Below, piece after piece: positions 48,827 to 58,902 of a DNA stretch of 62,170 nt (position 1 is the stretch's first letter; each line of letters starts with the position of its first letter). The translations under genes and the position numbers were made by a program. This DNA is from Candidatus Albibeggiatoa sp. nov. NOAA (GTDB lineage: Bacteria; Pseudomonadota; Gammaproteobacteria; Beggiatoales; Beggiatoaceae). Below the pieces are notes generated by a model, which made no database searches, was not told where the DNA came from, and saw only the letters and a program-made list of their open reading frames with translations. Where the stretch lies: contig JAOXRS010000117.1 of assembly GCA_025800385.1 (NCBI GenBank), positions 1-62,170 on the forward strand, written 5' to 3'.

Positions 48827-49893
48827 TGCGTCCCACTCAAGCGATTATCGACACGGCAGCCTTAAAACATAATATTACTATCGCCCGTCAACGTGCACCC
48901 CATTCAAAATTGATGGCAGTAGTTAAAGCAGATGCTTATGGACATGGTGCGGTCAATATTGCACAAGTTATTTGTGATGATGTTGAAGCATTTGCCGTAT
49001 GTTGTATTGAAGAAGCGATTGAATTACGAGAAGCAGGTATTCAACAACCTATTTTGATTTTAGAAGGTTTTTTCGAATCAAACGAACTGCCTTTAATCCA
49101 ACAGTACAACTTACAAACAGTTATCCAGCATTCTTTCCAAATTGACATTTTACGTACAGCTAAACTTAATAAGCCAATAACGACATGGCTCAAAATCGAT
49201 ACAGGTATGGGACGTTTGGGTTTTTTACCTGAAGATTTTCCCCATGTATGGCAGCAACTGAATGACATTGCGCATATTAACAAGCCACTAAAACTTATGA
49301 CCCATTTAGCTTGTGCGGACGAGCTTGACAACTCGATGACTGCGCAGCAAATTCAGCAATTCAACCAACTCACTCAAGGTTATAAAACTGAAAAATCTAT
49401 TGCCAATTCCGCAGGTATTTTAGGCTGGCAAACAGCACATGCAGATTGGAATCGAATGGGAATTATGTTGTATGGTGCATCACCTTTTGATAAACAATCT
49501 TATAATCTTCAACCAGTAATGCAACTACAATCAGAGCTAATTAGCATCAAGCATTGTAAAAAAGGACAAACAATCGGCTATGGTGCAACATGGCAATGTG
49601 AACACGATAGTAAGATTGGAGTAGTGGCAATTGGTTATGCAGATGGCTATCCGCGTCATGCACCCAGTGGTACACCTGTTTTAATCAATGGACAGCGAGT
49701 CCCTTTAGCAGGGCGGGTTTCAATGGATATGCTAGCAGTCGATTTAACCCAATTGCCTCACGCTAAAGTGGGAGATAAAGCCCTTTTATGGGGAAAAAGC
49801 CTGCCTGTCGAACACATCGCAAGCTTGGCTGGGACAATTTCTTATGAATTATTAACGCATATCAATAAGCGAGTCCCAAGAAGTGTAATGTAG
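48826..49893 (+). CDS. alr: alanine racemase
   Basis: A 355-aa PLP enzyme giving D-alanine for peptidoglycan. The PLP lysine lies in MAVVKADAYGHGAVN (K34 by position), the WNRMGIMLYGASPF run near residue 207 and the catalytic Tyr in VVAIGYADGYPRHAPSGTPV near 260 are all in place. The ATG overlaps the dnaB stop (TAATG), showing coupled translation. Cytosolic. Confidence 0.96.
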   Translation: MRPTQAIIDTAALKHNITIARQRAPHSKLMAVVKADAYGHGAVNIAQVICDDVEAFAVCCIEEAIELREAGIQQPILILEGFFESNELPLIQQYNLQTVIQHSFQIDILRTAKLNKPITTWLKIDTGMGRLGFLPEDFPHVWQQLNDIAHINKPLKLMTHLACADELDNSMTAQQIQQFNQLTQGYKTEKSIANSAGILGWQTAHADWNRMGIMLYGASPFDKQSYNLQPVMQLQSELISIKHCKKGQTIGYGATWQCEHDSKIGVVAIGYADGYPRHAPSGTPVLINGQRVPLAGRVSMDMLAVDLTQLPHAKVGDKALLWGKSLPVEHIASLAGTISYELLTHINKRVPRSVM

Positions 49894-49951
49894 TATTTTA
49901 ATAGCAACGAGCACAACCTTATTACTCTACTGGCCTAGAATAATAAAATTA

Positions 49952-50416
49952 CTATTTCCGTGCACCTGCAAAATTGGCATTCTTTGCACCTTGCGTTTTA
50001 GCTTGCCGAATATTTGCGCCTCGGAAAATCGCACCACGTAAATCTGCACCACGTAAATCCGCACCACGAAGATTAGCTCCCCGTAAGTTTGCATTCCGTA
50101 ATTTCGCATTCCGTAGTTTTGCGCCTCTTAAATTTGCTCGTCTCAACTCCGCTCCACTTAAATTTGCGCGTGTTAAATCAGCACTACGAAGGTTTGCCCC
50201 TCTTAATTTAGCACCTTTTAAATTTGCACTACGCAATTTAGCTCGAACCAAACGCACACCGATGAGTTTGGCATAACTCAAATTGCATCGGTTACATTTT
50301 TTGGTTTTTTTCAGTTTTGCAACATGTGTTTTATTAGCCGCCCACGCATCAGGTACGTAGCTTCCAAGAAAACTCACAGTAAATGCAACAAATAGGATGA
50401 TAACGAGTTTTTTCAT
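49952..50416 (-). CDS. exported pentapeptide-repeat protein
   Basis: About 154 aa from the ATG at 50414-50416, chosen because it opens a clear signal peptide (MKKLVIILFVAFTVSF, cleavage after DAWA). After a short CNRC-containing segment come about 18 pentapeptide repeats of the A(N/D/K)L(R/S)x type (GANLRSADLTRANLSGAEL; GADLRGADLRGA), forming a right-handed quadrilateral beta-helix. Such periplasmic pentapeptide proteins have no settled function. The two Cys before the helix could bind metal or form a disulfide. It is convergent with alr, 58 bp apart. Confidence 0.85.
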   Translation of the reverse strand: MKKLVIILFVAFTVSFLGSYVPDAWAANKTHVAKLKKTKKCNRCNLSYAKLIGVRLVRAKLRSANLKGAKLRGANLRSADLTRANLSGAELRRANLRGAKLRNAKLRNANLRGANLRGADLRGADLRGAIFRGANIRQAKTQGAKNANFAGARK

Positions 50417-50599
50417 AAAAACGACACCACTTGGTTTGAAAATACCCGAGAGTTTGATATACACCTAAGGGTAGCAGTAAACCTTAGTAATTACCAGTTG
50501 ATTGAATGATTTATCACAACTATTTCTAGTGCAAAGCTTGCTCTTTTTAGTCATTGAACAAGCTATATATCAAAAAGTTCGAATATTAAGTCAAACTGA

Positions 50600-51439
50600 T
50601 TAATTTTCCACCTTTGCTAAGTAATTACCCCATGCTGGAGCTTCATCACCAAAAACTAAAAAGTGTGGGTTTAGTAAAGATTCTTTTGTGTTATAACGCA
50701 GTGGTTGCAAGTCCAAACCTGTTAAATAACCACCCGCTTGCTCAACCACGCACTGTGCTGCTGCTGTGTCCCACTCTGAAGTAGGGCCAAAGCGAGGATA
50801 AATATCAGCTTGACCTTCAGCAACAAGACAAGACTTTAGAGAACTACCAATACTAATGAGTTCCACTTCTGTATTTAAGGCTGCAATGAAAGACTTCAAT
50901 GTTTCGCCAGCATGAGAGCGGCTACCTGCAACAATCAATTTTTCCATATTTGTTGTACGTACTTTGATTGCTTGTGCTTCTTGCTCTGGTTGCTGTTTAA
51001 AAGCACCAACACCTTGTGCAGCGTAATAAGAAATACCTGTTACAGGCACATAGACAACCCCTAAAATCACATTGTGGTTATCAATTAAAGCAATGTTAAC
51101 TGTAAATTCGCCGTTACGCTTAATAAATTCACGTGTACCGTCTAATGGGTCAACTAACCAATAACGCGACCATGTCTGACGTTCAGAAAAGGCAATTTCA
51201 GCAGACTCTTCAGATAAAATCGGAATAGATGTTAATTTTTGTAGACCTGAAACAATGGTGTTATGAGCAGCCATATCAGCACGCGTCAATGGAGAGTTAT
51301 CATCCTTTTTTTCTACATTGAAATCATCAGATTCGTACACTTCTAGTATTTTACTACCCGCTTGTTTTGCAATTTCTTTAACTGCATCAATCAATTGTGG
51401 TAATGTATGCCCTTCGATGTTTAAAGGCTCAGATGACAT
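50600..51439 (-). CDS. cysQ: 3'(2'),5'-bisphosphate nucleotidase CysQ
   Basis: About 279 aa from the ATG at 51437-51439, preceded by GGAG 7 nt upstream; the longer frame starts at a TTG just beside that site. Inositol-monophosphatase-fold enzyme that removes the 3'-phosphate of PAP produced in sulfate assimilation. Metal-binding motifs: PILSEESAE near residue 75, the double-Asp LVDPLDGTREFIKRNGEF near 98, and SEWDTAAAQCVVEQAGGYL near 220. Length equals family size with a short extra tail. No cys genes adjacent. Confidence 0.92.
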   Translation of the reverse strand: MSSEPLNIEGHTLPQLIDAVKEIAKQAGSKILEVYESDDFNVEKKDDNSPLTRADMAAHNTIVSGLQKLTSIPILSEESAEIAFSERQTWSRYWLVDPLDGTREFIKRNGEFTVNIALIDNHNVILGVVYVPVTGISYYAAQGVGAFKQQPEQEAQAIKVRTTNMEKLIVAGSRSHAGETLKSFIAALNTEVELISIGSSLKSCLVAEGQADIYPRFGPTSEWDTAAAQCVVEQAGGYLTGLDLQPLRYNTKESLLNPHFLVFGDEAPAWGNYLAKVEN

Positions 51440-51583
51440 GCTCAACTCCAATGTTATTTTTTGGTCTTATTGTAGTACAGAAACGGCTACCAGTACACAA
51501 ATCTGAATAATTAAAAGCTAATATGTTGGCATATGAACCATACCAGTTGCATTGATATAGTTCATATTTTCTAGATTAAACAA

Positions 51584-52534
51584 CTATTTCAAAGGTTTAA
51601 TCGCTAAATCTTCCGCAGTTGCTTTGACAAAACCAAAACTTGCATAAATGTCCTGTGCTGCGTCAGTTGTTAAATAATCCAAGAAAACTTGTGCATTGTC
51701 AGGATTTTTAGCTGTTTTCAAAATACCAATAGCATAACCCACTTTATCTTGTTTATTTAAAGGAGCAGGGATGGCAACACCTTCAACACCACGGTTTTCT
51801 GCTTTTGCATGAGCCACTTCAGTTGTCCAGACAATACCCACATCCGCTTGACCATCTTCAATGCGTTGAGGCGTTTCACGATGGTGGCGTTTTGTAAACC
51901 ATGTTTTGCCTTCTACAGCCCAGCAACCTTTACATTCTGCATTGCCTGTAATTTTCTCATATAAACCCAAGTCCTTAAGCATTTCAGAACCATAAAATTT
52001 AAAAATACCCTCAGTTAACGGGTTAGGGTGTGATTGTACAAGGTCATCGCGACCTAAATCTTCAACACCATGAATATGCTTTGGATTACCCTTCGCCACC
52101 ATAAGTTCTAATTTGTTATGAGTGTAAACCATATAACTGTCCATCAAATCTTTAGCACTTAGCTTTTTCAAATGACCAAGGTTGACACTGGCGTATAAAT
52201 CAGGATTTTGTGCGGTTTTTTGTCCATCAATTTCACCTTGTTTAAGGATTTGTTGCTTGAGGATTTGCCCTGGTGGAATAGTTTCAACATAAACCGATTT
52301 AATTGTTGGGTGTTTGGCTTGAAAATCTTTGATTAAGGTTTCCATAACCATAAATTGATTGCCTGCCAAATACATGACAAGGTCAGCATTGTAAGAATCA
52401 GCAATTTGTCCGTAAGCTGTTTCACCATCTACATTGAATGTCCGATAATCTTTGCTATGGCCTGCATCTTTGGCATAACCCAAGGTACTTGCACATAGCA
52501 ATCCCACTGATAACAATGAAGTCCACTTGGTCAT
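51584..52534 (-). CDS. periplasmic substrate-binding protein, ModA-like
   Basis: About 316 aa from the ATG at 52532-52534, with a strong AGGAGAG site and a signal peptide (MTKWTSLLSVGLLCASTLGYA). Binding-protein fold: DLVMYLAGNQFMVMETLIK near residue 50, PDLYASVNLGHLKKLSA, YMVYTHNKLELMVAKGNPKH, the mid-protein ADVGIVWTTEVAHAKA, and VFLDYLTTDAAQDIYASFGF at the C-terminus, which resembles ModA. An unusual insertion with two Cys (NAECKGCWAVEGKTW) and a His pair (RHHRETP) lies near 190-215. No permease or ATPase gene is nearby, so it works with a distant transporter. Substrate may be an oxyanion; uncertain. Confidence 0.75.
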   Translation of the reverse strand: MTKWTSLLSVGLLCASTLGYAKDAGHSKDYRTFNVDGETAYGQIADSYNADLVMYLAGNQFMVMETLIKDFQAKHPTIKSVYVETIPPGQILKQQILKQGEIDGQKTAQNPDLYASVNLGHLKKLSAKDLMDSYMVYTHNKLELMVAKGNPKHIHGVEDLGRDDLVQSHPNPLTEGIFKFYGSEMLKDLGLYEKITGNAECKGCWAVEGKTWFTKRHHRETPQRIEDGQADVGIVWTTEVAHAKAENRGVEGVAIPAPLNKQDKVGYAIGILKTAKNPDNAQVFLDYLTTDAAQDIYASFGFVKATAEDLAIKPLK

Positions 52535-53302
52535 GAAACTCTCCTCTGGATAAAATGAATAAAGTAGCAAGACTACTGTCTATTATTATGAAGTATTCAT
52601 CTTACAAAAATTAGAACGATATTTGTTATTTTTCTTAAGTAAAAGTGTCATACACAAAATTTAACAAAAAGATAGCTTATAGCCTGCTCTTAAGTACGAT
52701 CGATAATAAATATAACCATTTTATTTTTTAAATAACTTTATTTTTATTGATTGAGTAAAGCGATTCTTAGTGCCTAAATTAATTCAATTAATATTACAAT
52801 ATATTTGCCTGCCATTAACTTTTGATAAAAAAATAGGTATGCGAACAAGTTTTGAATAAAATAATACTTTAATTTTAAAATACTTTTTAGTGTATCAATA
52901 CATGCTAGCATTTACATAGTTTGATATATGGAGTAGCTGTAGAAGAAAGCTCTCTATAGCTTGGAAGAAAATTGCTGAATATATAAATTTATCGTATCAT
53001 ATGGCGGTGAAGTTAGTACGTAAAACGATAAAGGCAAAAGCAGTGTATTGCGCAATATTTAAAACCAGCCTACCTATTCTTTTGAATTCTTTATTTATTT
53101 TTCATTCCACCTAATTTAAAAATCCTTACCAATTTATAGATGGGAAAGTTTTTTCGATTTTGTTTCGCAATAGTGAATACATATAAAATCGATATGCTCC
53201 TGCTATACTAAAAACTGATTTGAGAAATTGACAAGTATCATAATCTACAATAGCAACAGATATGACAACGATATATTGATTAAGAATTAGGGTTGATTAG
53301 AT
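52535..53302. other. 768-bp AT-rich divergent intergenic region
   Basis: No gene is seen. It separates the binding-protein gene (leftward) from the TonB-dependent receptor (rightward). It contains a 9-bp hairpin (AGCTGTAGA at 52935-52943 with TCTATAGCT at 52953-52961, one wobble pair) and a promoter-like box near 53204. No recognisable riboswitch core, though length and position leave room for an sRNA or large leader. Confidence 0.5.
53201..53209 (+). promoter_or_regulatory. candidate extended -10 promoter for the TonB receptor gene
   Basis: TGC-TATACT (53201-53209) is a good extended -10 element about 95 bp before the start codon. No strong -35 is visible, which extended -10 promoters tolerate. 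A second weaker option is TTGACA at 53228-53233 without a good -10. Confidence 0.35.
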
Positions 53303-55474
53303 ATGTTTATTTTTGATTATTTTCGAGAAATAAAATATTTTTTAATTTTTATTTTATTTTTTAATGCGATTCTTTTTATACAGGCTGCTAATTCTGCCTC
53401 CAATGATCAAACCAATTTAGCAGAGCTTGCCTTGCTCTCAGAGTTGACAAGATTAACAGAGCTATCCTTAGAAGAACTGATGCAAGTAAGTGTCGTAACA
53501 ATTGCAACAGGTGCAAAACAATTCGCGAATAAAGCACCTTCTGCTACAACTGTGATTACTGCACAGGACATTGAATATATGGGCGCACGAAGCCTAGACG
53601 AAATATTGCGTACAGTACCAGGGCTGACAGTTTCATATAATTATGTCAATCAAGGCGTTTACACCATTCGCGGCATCTCCTCCCTAAATACGCCTGAAGT
53701 GTTAATATTACTCAATGGGATTCGAGTTAATGCGTCTTATACAGGTGGCAAGGGATTGTATTGGGGTGGCTTTCCAACCAGTATGATTGCTCGAGTTGAA
53801 GTAATTCGCGGCCCTGGTTCTGCGGTGTATGGTGCGGATGCTTTTGCTGGTGTTATTAATATTATTACCAAAACAGCAGAAGAAATTGATGGCACAGAGG
53901 TCGGTGTTCGTATTGGCAACTTCAATACACAAGACACTTGGGTGCAACATGGCAGTCAGATTAATGGTTGGAATTTTGCTGCAATGGTTGAGTACAGCAA
54001 TACGGATGGACACCAACGCACTGTTGAAGCGGATGCACAAACAATACTCGATCAAACATTTGGAACTGATGCGTCCCTTGCTCCCGGACCTTATGGCTCA
54101 GAATTAACCTATTACAATGCGCGTTTTGATCTTTCTAAAGCACACTGGCGATTGCGTGCAGGGATTCATCACACTGAAGATATGGGGATTGGTATTGGTG
54201 TTGGGCAGGCATTAGACCCAACTAAGCCTTCGTCAGAGAAACGTATCAATGTTGATTTAACTTATCATAATCCAGACTTTACCGAAAATTGGGAAGTGGA
54301 GGCACAGGTTAATTATCATCATACAGGTTATGCTGCAGCTCTGAATCTGTACCCCGCAGGCACATTTGGTGGGGCATATCCAATTGGTTTTATTGCTGAG
54401 CCGACGGCACTTGAAAAAAACACACAGCTCATGTTGTCAGGCTTTTATCATGGCTTAGACCAGCATTTGATTCGCATTGGTGCTGGGGTTGGCAATTATG
54501 ATATGTATAAAACCAGTTATGTCAGGAATGATGGAATCAATCCATTTACAGGTGAAACGATGAATCCATTGCAACGGGTTGATGTGACAGGCACGATTGC
54601 AGAGGCAGTCTCAGAAGCCACACGGCGCAATTGGTTTGCCTTTTTGCAAGATACATGGACAATTCATGATGATTGGGAACTCACGGCAGGCATTCGATAT
54701 GATGATTATTCAGACTTTGGCTCAACAGTTAATCCACGTTTGGGACTGATTTGGCAAACATCTGAGAAATTGATTACGAAGTTTCTTTACGGTCAAGCTT
54801 TTCGTGCTCCCGGATTTACGGAACAGCGTATACAAAGCAACCCGATTGCAAAAGGCAATCCCAATATTAAACCAGAGGAAATCGAAACATTTGAGATTGG
54901 GTTCGATTTTCGTGCAACGGATGACCTGAATCTCGCGCTCAATTTATTTCGTTATGAAGCCAGCGATAAAGTGGGCTTACAACGACAAGGTGATGGTACA
55001 GCATTTCTTTACACTAACTTATCCGATTGGAGAGGGCAGGGATTTGAATTTGAAACACGTTGGAGAATCAATGAGAAATTGAGTGTTTTATTTAACTACA
55101 ACTATCAAGATTCAGAAGATAAAGCCACTGGTGCAAACTTGAATACTGCACCCAAGCAGACATTATTTTGGCAAGGTGATTATTTGATGAGTCCATATTG
55201 GTTGTTAAATGCGCAAGTGCATTGGACAAGTGATTGGTTTCGTGCCCAGAATGATCCGAGAGAGCCACTCAGTGGTTACACGACTGTTGATTTAGTTTTG
55301 CGTGGTCAAGAGATATTTAACAGTAGAACAGATATGACAATTGGTGTGCGTAACATTTTTAATGACGATGTGCGTTATCCTTCACCAAATTCAGCAAGTG
55401 GCATTGTTAATGTACCCAATGATTTACCCAGTGGTGGTCGTTTCTACTTTGTGGAATTTCAGTACCATTTCTAA
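53303..55474 (+). CDS. TonB-dependent outer-membrane receptor
   Basis: A 723-aa receptor. Signal peptide at about 1-32 (hydrophobic FLIFILFFNAILFIQAANSA). The plug domain begins after VSVVTIATG and contains APSATTVITAQDIEYMGARS, LDEILRTVPGLTVSYNY, VYTIRGISS, VEVIRGPGSAVYGADAFAGVINIITK. A 22-strand barrel (about 210-723) includes NPRLGLIWQTSEKLITKFLY and FRAPGFTEQRIQSNP, ending in the aromatic FYFVEFQYHF. Related to siderophore/B12 receptors; the ligand cannot be read from the sequence. No TonB-ExbBD nearby, and no clear Fur box upstream. It is divergent from the ModA-like binding protein, which might handle the same ligand. Confidence 0.92.
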   Translation: MFIFDYFREIKYFLIFILFFNAILFIQAANSASNDQTNLAELALLSELTRLTELSLEELMQVSVVTIATGAKQFANKAPSATTVITAQDIEYMGARSLDEILRTVPGLTVSYNYVNQGVYTIRGISSLNTPEVLILLNGIRVNASYTGGKGLYWGGFPTSMIARVEVIRGPGSAVYGADAFAGVINIITKTAEEIDGTEVGVRIGNFNTQDTWVQHGSQINGWNFAAMVEYSNTDGHQRTVEADAQTILDQTFGTDASLAPGPYGSELTYYNARFDLSKAHWRLRAGIHHTEDMGIGIGVGQALDPTKPSSEKRINVDLTYHNPDFTENWEVEAQVNYHHTGYAAALNLYPAGTFGGAYPIGFIAEPTALEKNTQLMLSGFYHGLDQHLIRIGAGVGNYDMYKTSYVRNDGINPFTGETMNPLQRVDVTGTIAEAVSEATRRNWFAFLQDTWTIHDDWELTAGIRYDDYSDFGSTVNPRLGLIWQTSEKLITKFLYGQAFRAPGFTEQRIQSNPIAKGNPNIKPEEIETFEIGFDFRATDDLNLALNLFRYEASDKVGLQRQGDGTAFLYTNLSDWRGQGFEFETRWRINEKLSVLFNYNYQDSEDKATGANLNTAPKQTLFWQGDYLMSPYWLLNAQVHWTSDWFRAQNDPREPLSGYTTVDLVLRGQEIFNSRTDMTIGVRNIFNDDVRYPSPNSASGIVNVPNDLPSGGRFYFVEFQYHF

Positions 55475-55582
55475 AAAATACTATCACTTTCAAAATGCAA
55501 GGACAGAGCGGTACGGTGCGAGATGACTTTTGAATAAACTGATGTCAGAACACACCGATTTCACTCTACCGTTTAAATATAT

Positions 55583-58114
55583 TTAATTAGATTTTTTATA
55601 TTCGTATACATTGACAATGTTGTAAGCACAATCAGGCACATAAATCTTACCTTGTTCAGCATACATCAAATAAGGCATCCATATGCCACCTTGACCTTTT
55701 CTCTTTGTAAATAAGCTTATTCCTGAGTCAAATTCCAACTTATCCTCTTTAATAGTAAAGATTTTTATGGCACGATTTACCAAATCATTGACAATTAGCT
55801 TGTCATCATCAACGCAGACACTGGTTGGCAATTGAAAGTTATCCGCTGCACCTTCCTCATCATCCTTCCAGTACCCTGTTTGGCCATACTTACAGAGCAG
55901 TTCACCTTCAGCACTGAATACATAAATTTTATTATTCAACTGGTCACAAGCGAATATGCGGTTATCTTTATCAATAGTGACATCAGTTGGCATAAAATTC
56001 CTGATTTCATCTCCACCAAAAGTTTTGATAAATGTGACCAAACCTGTTGGCCAAATCCGCCATTTAGAAATACAATGACTCATCGAATTAGCAATGTAGA
56101 TTTCACCTTGAGGACTAATTGTAATACCTTGAGGGCCATTTAAACTAAATTCACACTGCCCTTTTAAGCCAAATGGCAAACCGTAATAAACCAATTGACC
56201 ATTCAGATCAAATTGACAAATACTAACAAAGCCAAACATAAAATTGGTAATAAAGACCAAAGGTGTTCCGGGGCAAATTTGACCGAGCATTGGAGTTTGC
56301 GGGTAATAAACGGCTATGCCCACATTACCCAATGGTACAAAATGCTTACTAAAAAATGACTGTGGCTTTTGAGTAAAAACATTTGGATGATCTGCACTTT
56401 CTTTATAAGCTTTGATTGTCCAATTACCAGCACCAATATTGTATAAATTACCAGAAATTGCTTGTGAGCTTGCTTGGTTAAATAGTTTACGCCAAACATC
56501 ATATATAGAGCAGTATTGTGTATTTAGACTATTATTTGTACCTGTCCACGGTAGTTGAAATGGGTTGTTAGGTAAGTACCCAGATAGTTTAGGAGGGTTT
56601 GAAATATTAGTAGGTGGCGTATCTTGTTTAATTCCAGCGACTGATGTGACAACATTAAACTGCGAACATTGTAGGTCAGGTATATTTTTTTGATGCGCTT
56701 CTTTTGAGCAACCTTCTTGACCCGAAGAAACTCCATTATTAGACTTATTTGTACGACGACTGCCTACTTTAGCCAACAGCATAGGCGTAACCTTTTTGCC
56801 GAGACAACCATAAAACATTGAGCTTAAGTCGGTTATTTGAATTTTTAGCACGCATGAAACAGTAGGCTCAGTAATAAAATAAACGTCCTTTTCTTTGCCA
56901 GCACATATGCCATAAGGGGAGATAAATAAGGTATTCTCAGCTTGAGTATAAGCCCAATCAGATAGTGAGCTTATGTTTTGTTGAGAATCGATAGCTACGG
57001 ATGGCATAGGAATCATGAACATAATTGTACAAACTAATTGGTTTGACTTAGTATCATATACAGAAATTCTGTTAGAAACTTGATCTGGTATAAAAGCCAA
57101 ATCATTGATAACATTAACCCCTCTAATGATATTAGTGTAACCACTACCTTTGGGGTTTCCAAAACTATGCACAAATGGGCTGCCATGCTCAGATTCCAAT
57201 TGCAACATTTCACTTTTAACAATACGTTGATTTTTTAGAAATTTTTTATTGTTTCGATTATCTTTATTTGGGCTTTTTTCTAGTGTAGTAAAGTAATCTT
57301 TCAGTGTGGTTGAATAATTATCCAGCACACCTGACTCACATTTTAATACTTCGTAATAACCAGTATTGGCTAAATACAAACTGCCTTCTGAATCAGAACT
57401 CAAACCTTGAGGCCACTTCATTGGGTAGCATTTCCCATATTCATCCGTAATTGCTTTGAATTGCGAAATAAAGTTACCATTTATATCAAACTTCACGCAG
57501 CGATTTTTGAGAGGTTCCTCTTCAGTATGAAAGAACTCATCAGTAACATAAATCACAAACTGTTTTTCACACTCTTCTTTTTCTTCTTTAGATTTTTTGC
57601 ATTCTTCCGAGTTTGTTTGAGAGCTTTTATACTCTTTTACTAAAGTAATGCCATTTGGGTCTTCCAATGGTTCGTATTTAGAGCCATCTAGTCTCAGTTT
57701 ATCTGGATTGTTAATGCCATCATCAGGTTGACCAAAAGAAAATTCATAAGTTGCATATTTAGTCTCATCTTGATTATCGTAACTAAATACAACCACGCGC
57801 CGATTACCCATATCCGTTAAATACATCTTCTTTTCTTCAGGATGTGGGGTAATGTGGAATGGTAGGAAAAGCGATGTTTTTTTAGATTCTTTCGTTTTCT
57901 TTTCTATTGTTTCTGTGATGACATCGATAATAGATTTGAGTTTGTTATCGAAAATAATAATTTGGTTATTGCCTGTATCACACACCCAAATATTATCATT
58001 ATGATCTGATGCAATCCCTACAGGTGTATTCAATGTGAAACTAGAAGGGATAGATCCAACTTTAGCAGATGATCCAATATCACCATAATGATTCAAAAAT
58101 TTGATGCTACTCAT
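55583..58114 (-). CDS. NHL-repeat beta-propeller protein
   Basis: About 843 aa from the ATG at 58112-58114 (a GTG at 58129 would add five residues). NHL-type blades are spread along the protein: DHNDNIWVCDTGNNQIIIFD near the start, MYLTDMGNRRVVVFSYD, GSLYLANTGYYEVLKCE, then after a long loop-rich middle GEIYIANSMSHCISKWRI, RIFACDQLNNKIYVFSAEG and KLIVNDLVNRAIKIFTI. No signal peptide or membrane helix, so probably cytosolic or exported by another route. A Lys/Glu-rich loop near 175-190 (KKSKEEKEECEKQ) is unusual. NHL propellers bind protein, RNA or ligands; role unknown here. Confidence 0.75.
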   Translation of the reverse strand: MSSIKFLNHYGDIGSSAKVGSIPSSFTLNTPVGIASDHNDNIWVCDTGNNQIIIFDNKLKSIIDVITETIEKKTKESKKTSLFLPFHITPHPEEKKMYLTDMGNRRVVVFSYDNQDETKYATYEFSFGQPDDGINNPDKLRLDGSKYEPLEDPNGITLVKEYKSSQTNSEECKKSKEEKEECEKQFVIYVTDEFFHTEEEPLKNRCVKFDINGNFISQFKAITDEYGKCYPMKWPQGLSSDSEGSLYLANTGYYEVLKCESGVLDNYSTTLKDYFTTLEKSPNKDNRNNKKFLKNQRIVKSEMLQLESEHGSPFVHSFGNPKGSGYTNIIRGVNVINDLAFIPDQVSNRISVYDTKSNQLVCTIMFMIPMPSVAIDSQQNISSLSDWAYTQAENTLFISPYGICAGKEKDVYFITEPTVSCVLKIQITDLSSMFYGCLGKKVTPMLLAKVGSRRTNKSNNGVSSGQEGCSKEAHQKNIPDLQCSQFNVVTSVAGIKQDTPPTNISNPPKLSGYLPNNPFQLPWTGTNNSLNTQYCSIYDVWRKLFNQASSQAISGNLYNIGAGNWTIKAYKESADHPNVFTQKPQSFFSKHFVPLGNVGIAVYYPQTPMLGQICPGTPLVFITNFMFGFVSICQFDLNGQLVYYGLPFGLKGQCEFSLNGPQGITISPQGEIYIANSMSHCISKWRIWPTGLVTFIKTFGGDEIRNFMPTDVTIDKDNRIFACDQLNNKIYVFSAEGELLCKYGQTGYWKDDEEGAADNFQLPTSVCVDDDKLIVNDLVNRAIKIFTIKEDKLEFDSGISLFTKRKGQGGIWMPYLMYAEQGKIYVPDCAYNIVNVYEYKKSN

Positions 58115-58324
58115 TTTGATGTTACTCACTTAATTGGCCAAAGGAATAAATTAGGTAAAAAATAGCAAGCATTAAATAAATTTATATGATGATACGGTGA
58201 TATTATTTAATTTACTAGAGGCTATTGTAAATTATTTTAAACTCAATGAATTGATGATAATTTGAAATGCGTTTTTATCTCAGAAATTTGATAAGTACTT
58301 GGTAATTTAGGAAGATGAAATAGT

Positions 58325-58882
58325 TCACTTAAGCAAGGCATTATGTAATGCAAATATCTCATTGAGTTGTTTAAAAGCGATAAGCAATTTTTCAGAAGGT
58401 TTTTCTATATTCTGGATTACGTTAAATAAATCCAGTTTAGTGTTAAAAATATTTTCAGCTGCAAAAATGTCATAGCAAAACTCAACCGAAGGATAAATCA
58501 ACAAATATTTTTGATGTTCTGATAATTGTTGGATTTTTTCTATGATTATGTTTGTATTATTATGAAATGGATAATTTCTGATATTAAGCCGTTTCTCACC
58601 ATAGTGCATATATAAATGTTCAGCAAGTATTTGATATATATATGCTACTTGCCAATCACTGGGTTGCTGTTTAAGTAAAGCCCCCTTTTTTTCTACTTTA
58701 AAGTGAATGGAGTCTTCAGCTTCCTCAAAACTTCTAGCTAAAATACTTGTTAAGTTCCAAGACATAAAGTGATTATCTTTTCTAAAAAAATAAACACCCC
58801 CTCGCCAAAAGCCTGCATTTTTGTTAACAGGTATTTCCTTGGCATAATAAAATGCTGTATTAAATTGTGTTACAGGCTGCAT
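58325..58882 (-). CDS. hypothetical protein of unknown function
   Basis: A 185-aa protein without recognised family. It is Phe/Tyr/Asn-rich, starting MQPVTQFNTAFYYAKEIPV, with FWRGGVYFFRKDNHFMSWN near residue 25 and a helical C-terminal half (KLDLFNVIQNIEKPSEKLLI). No signal peptide. It starts 20 bp after the stop of the acetyltransferase-like gene on the same strand, so the two are probably one transcript, with the NHL gene 210 bp further downstream. Confidence 0.55.
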   Translation of the reverse strand: MQPVTQFNTAFYYAKEIPVNKNAGFWRGGVYFFRKDNHFMSWNLTSILARSFEEAEDSIHFKVEKKGALLKQQPSDWQVAYIYQILAEHLYMHYGEKRLNIRNYPFHNNTNIIIEKIQQLSEHQKYLLIYPSVEFCYDIFAAENIFNTKLDLFNVIQNIEKPSEKLLIAFKQLNEIFALHNALLK

Positions 58883-58902
58883 ATTCTCTATTGGGAAAGA
58901 TT

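Noticed and set aside
50010..50260. Short direct DNA repeats resembling a CRISPR array
   Set aside because: The period is 15 bp and in frame with pentapeptide coding; there are no spacers or cas genes.
49974..50276. 100-codon plus-strand frame with regular APRK-type repeats
   Set aside because: It is the complement of the pentapeptide-repeat gene; its periodicity comes from the 15-bp repeat of that gene.
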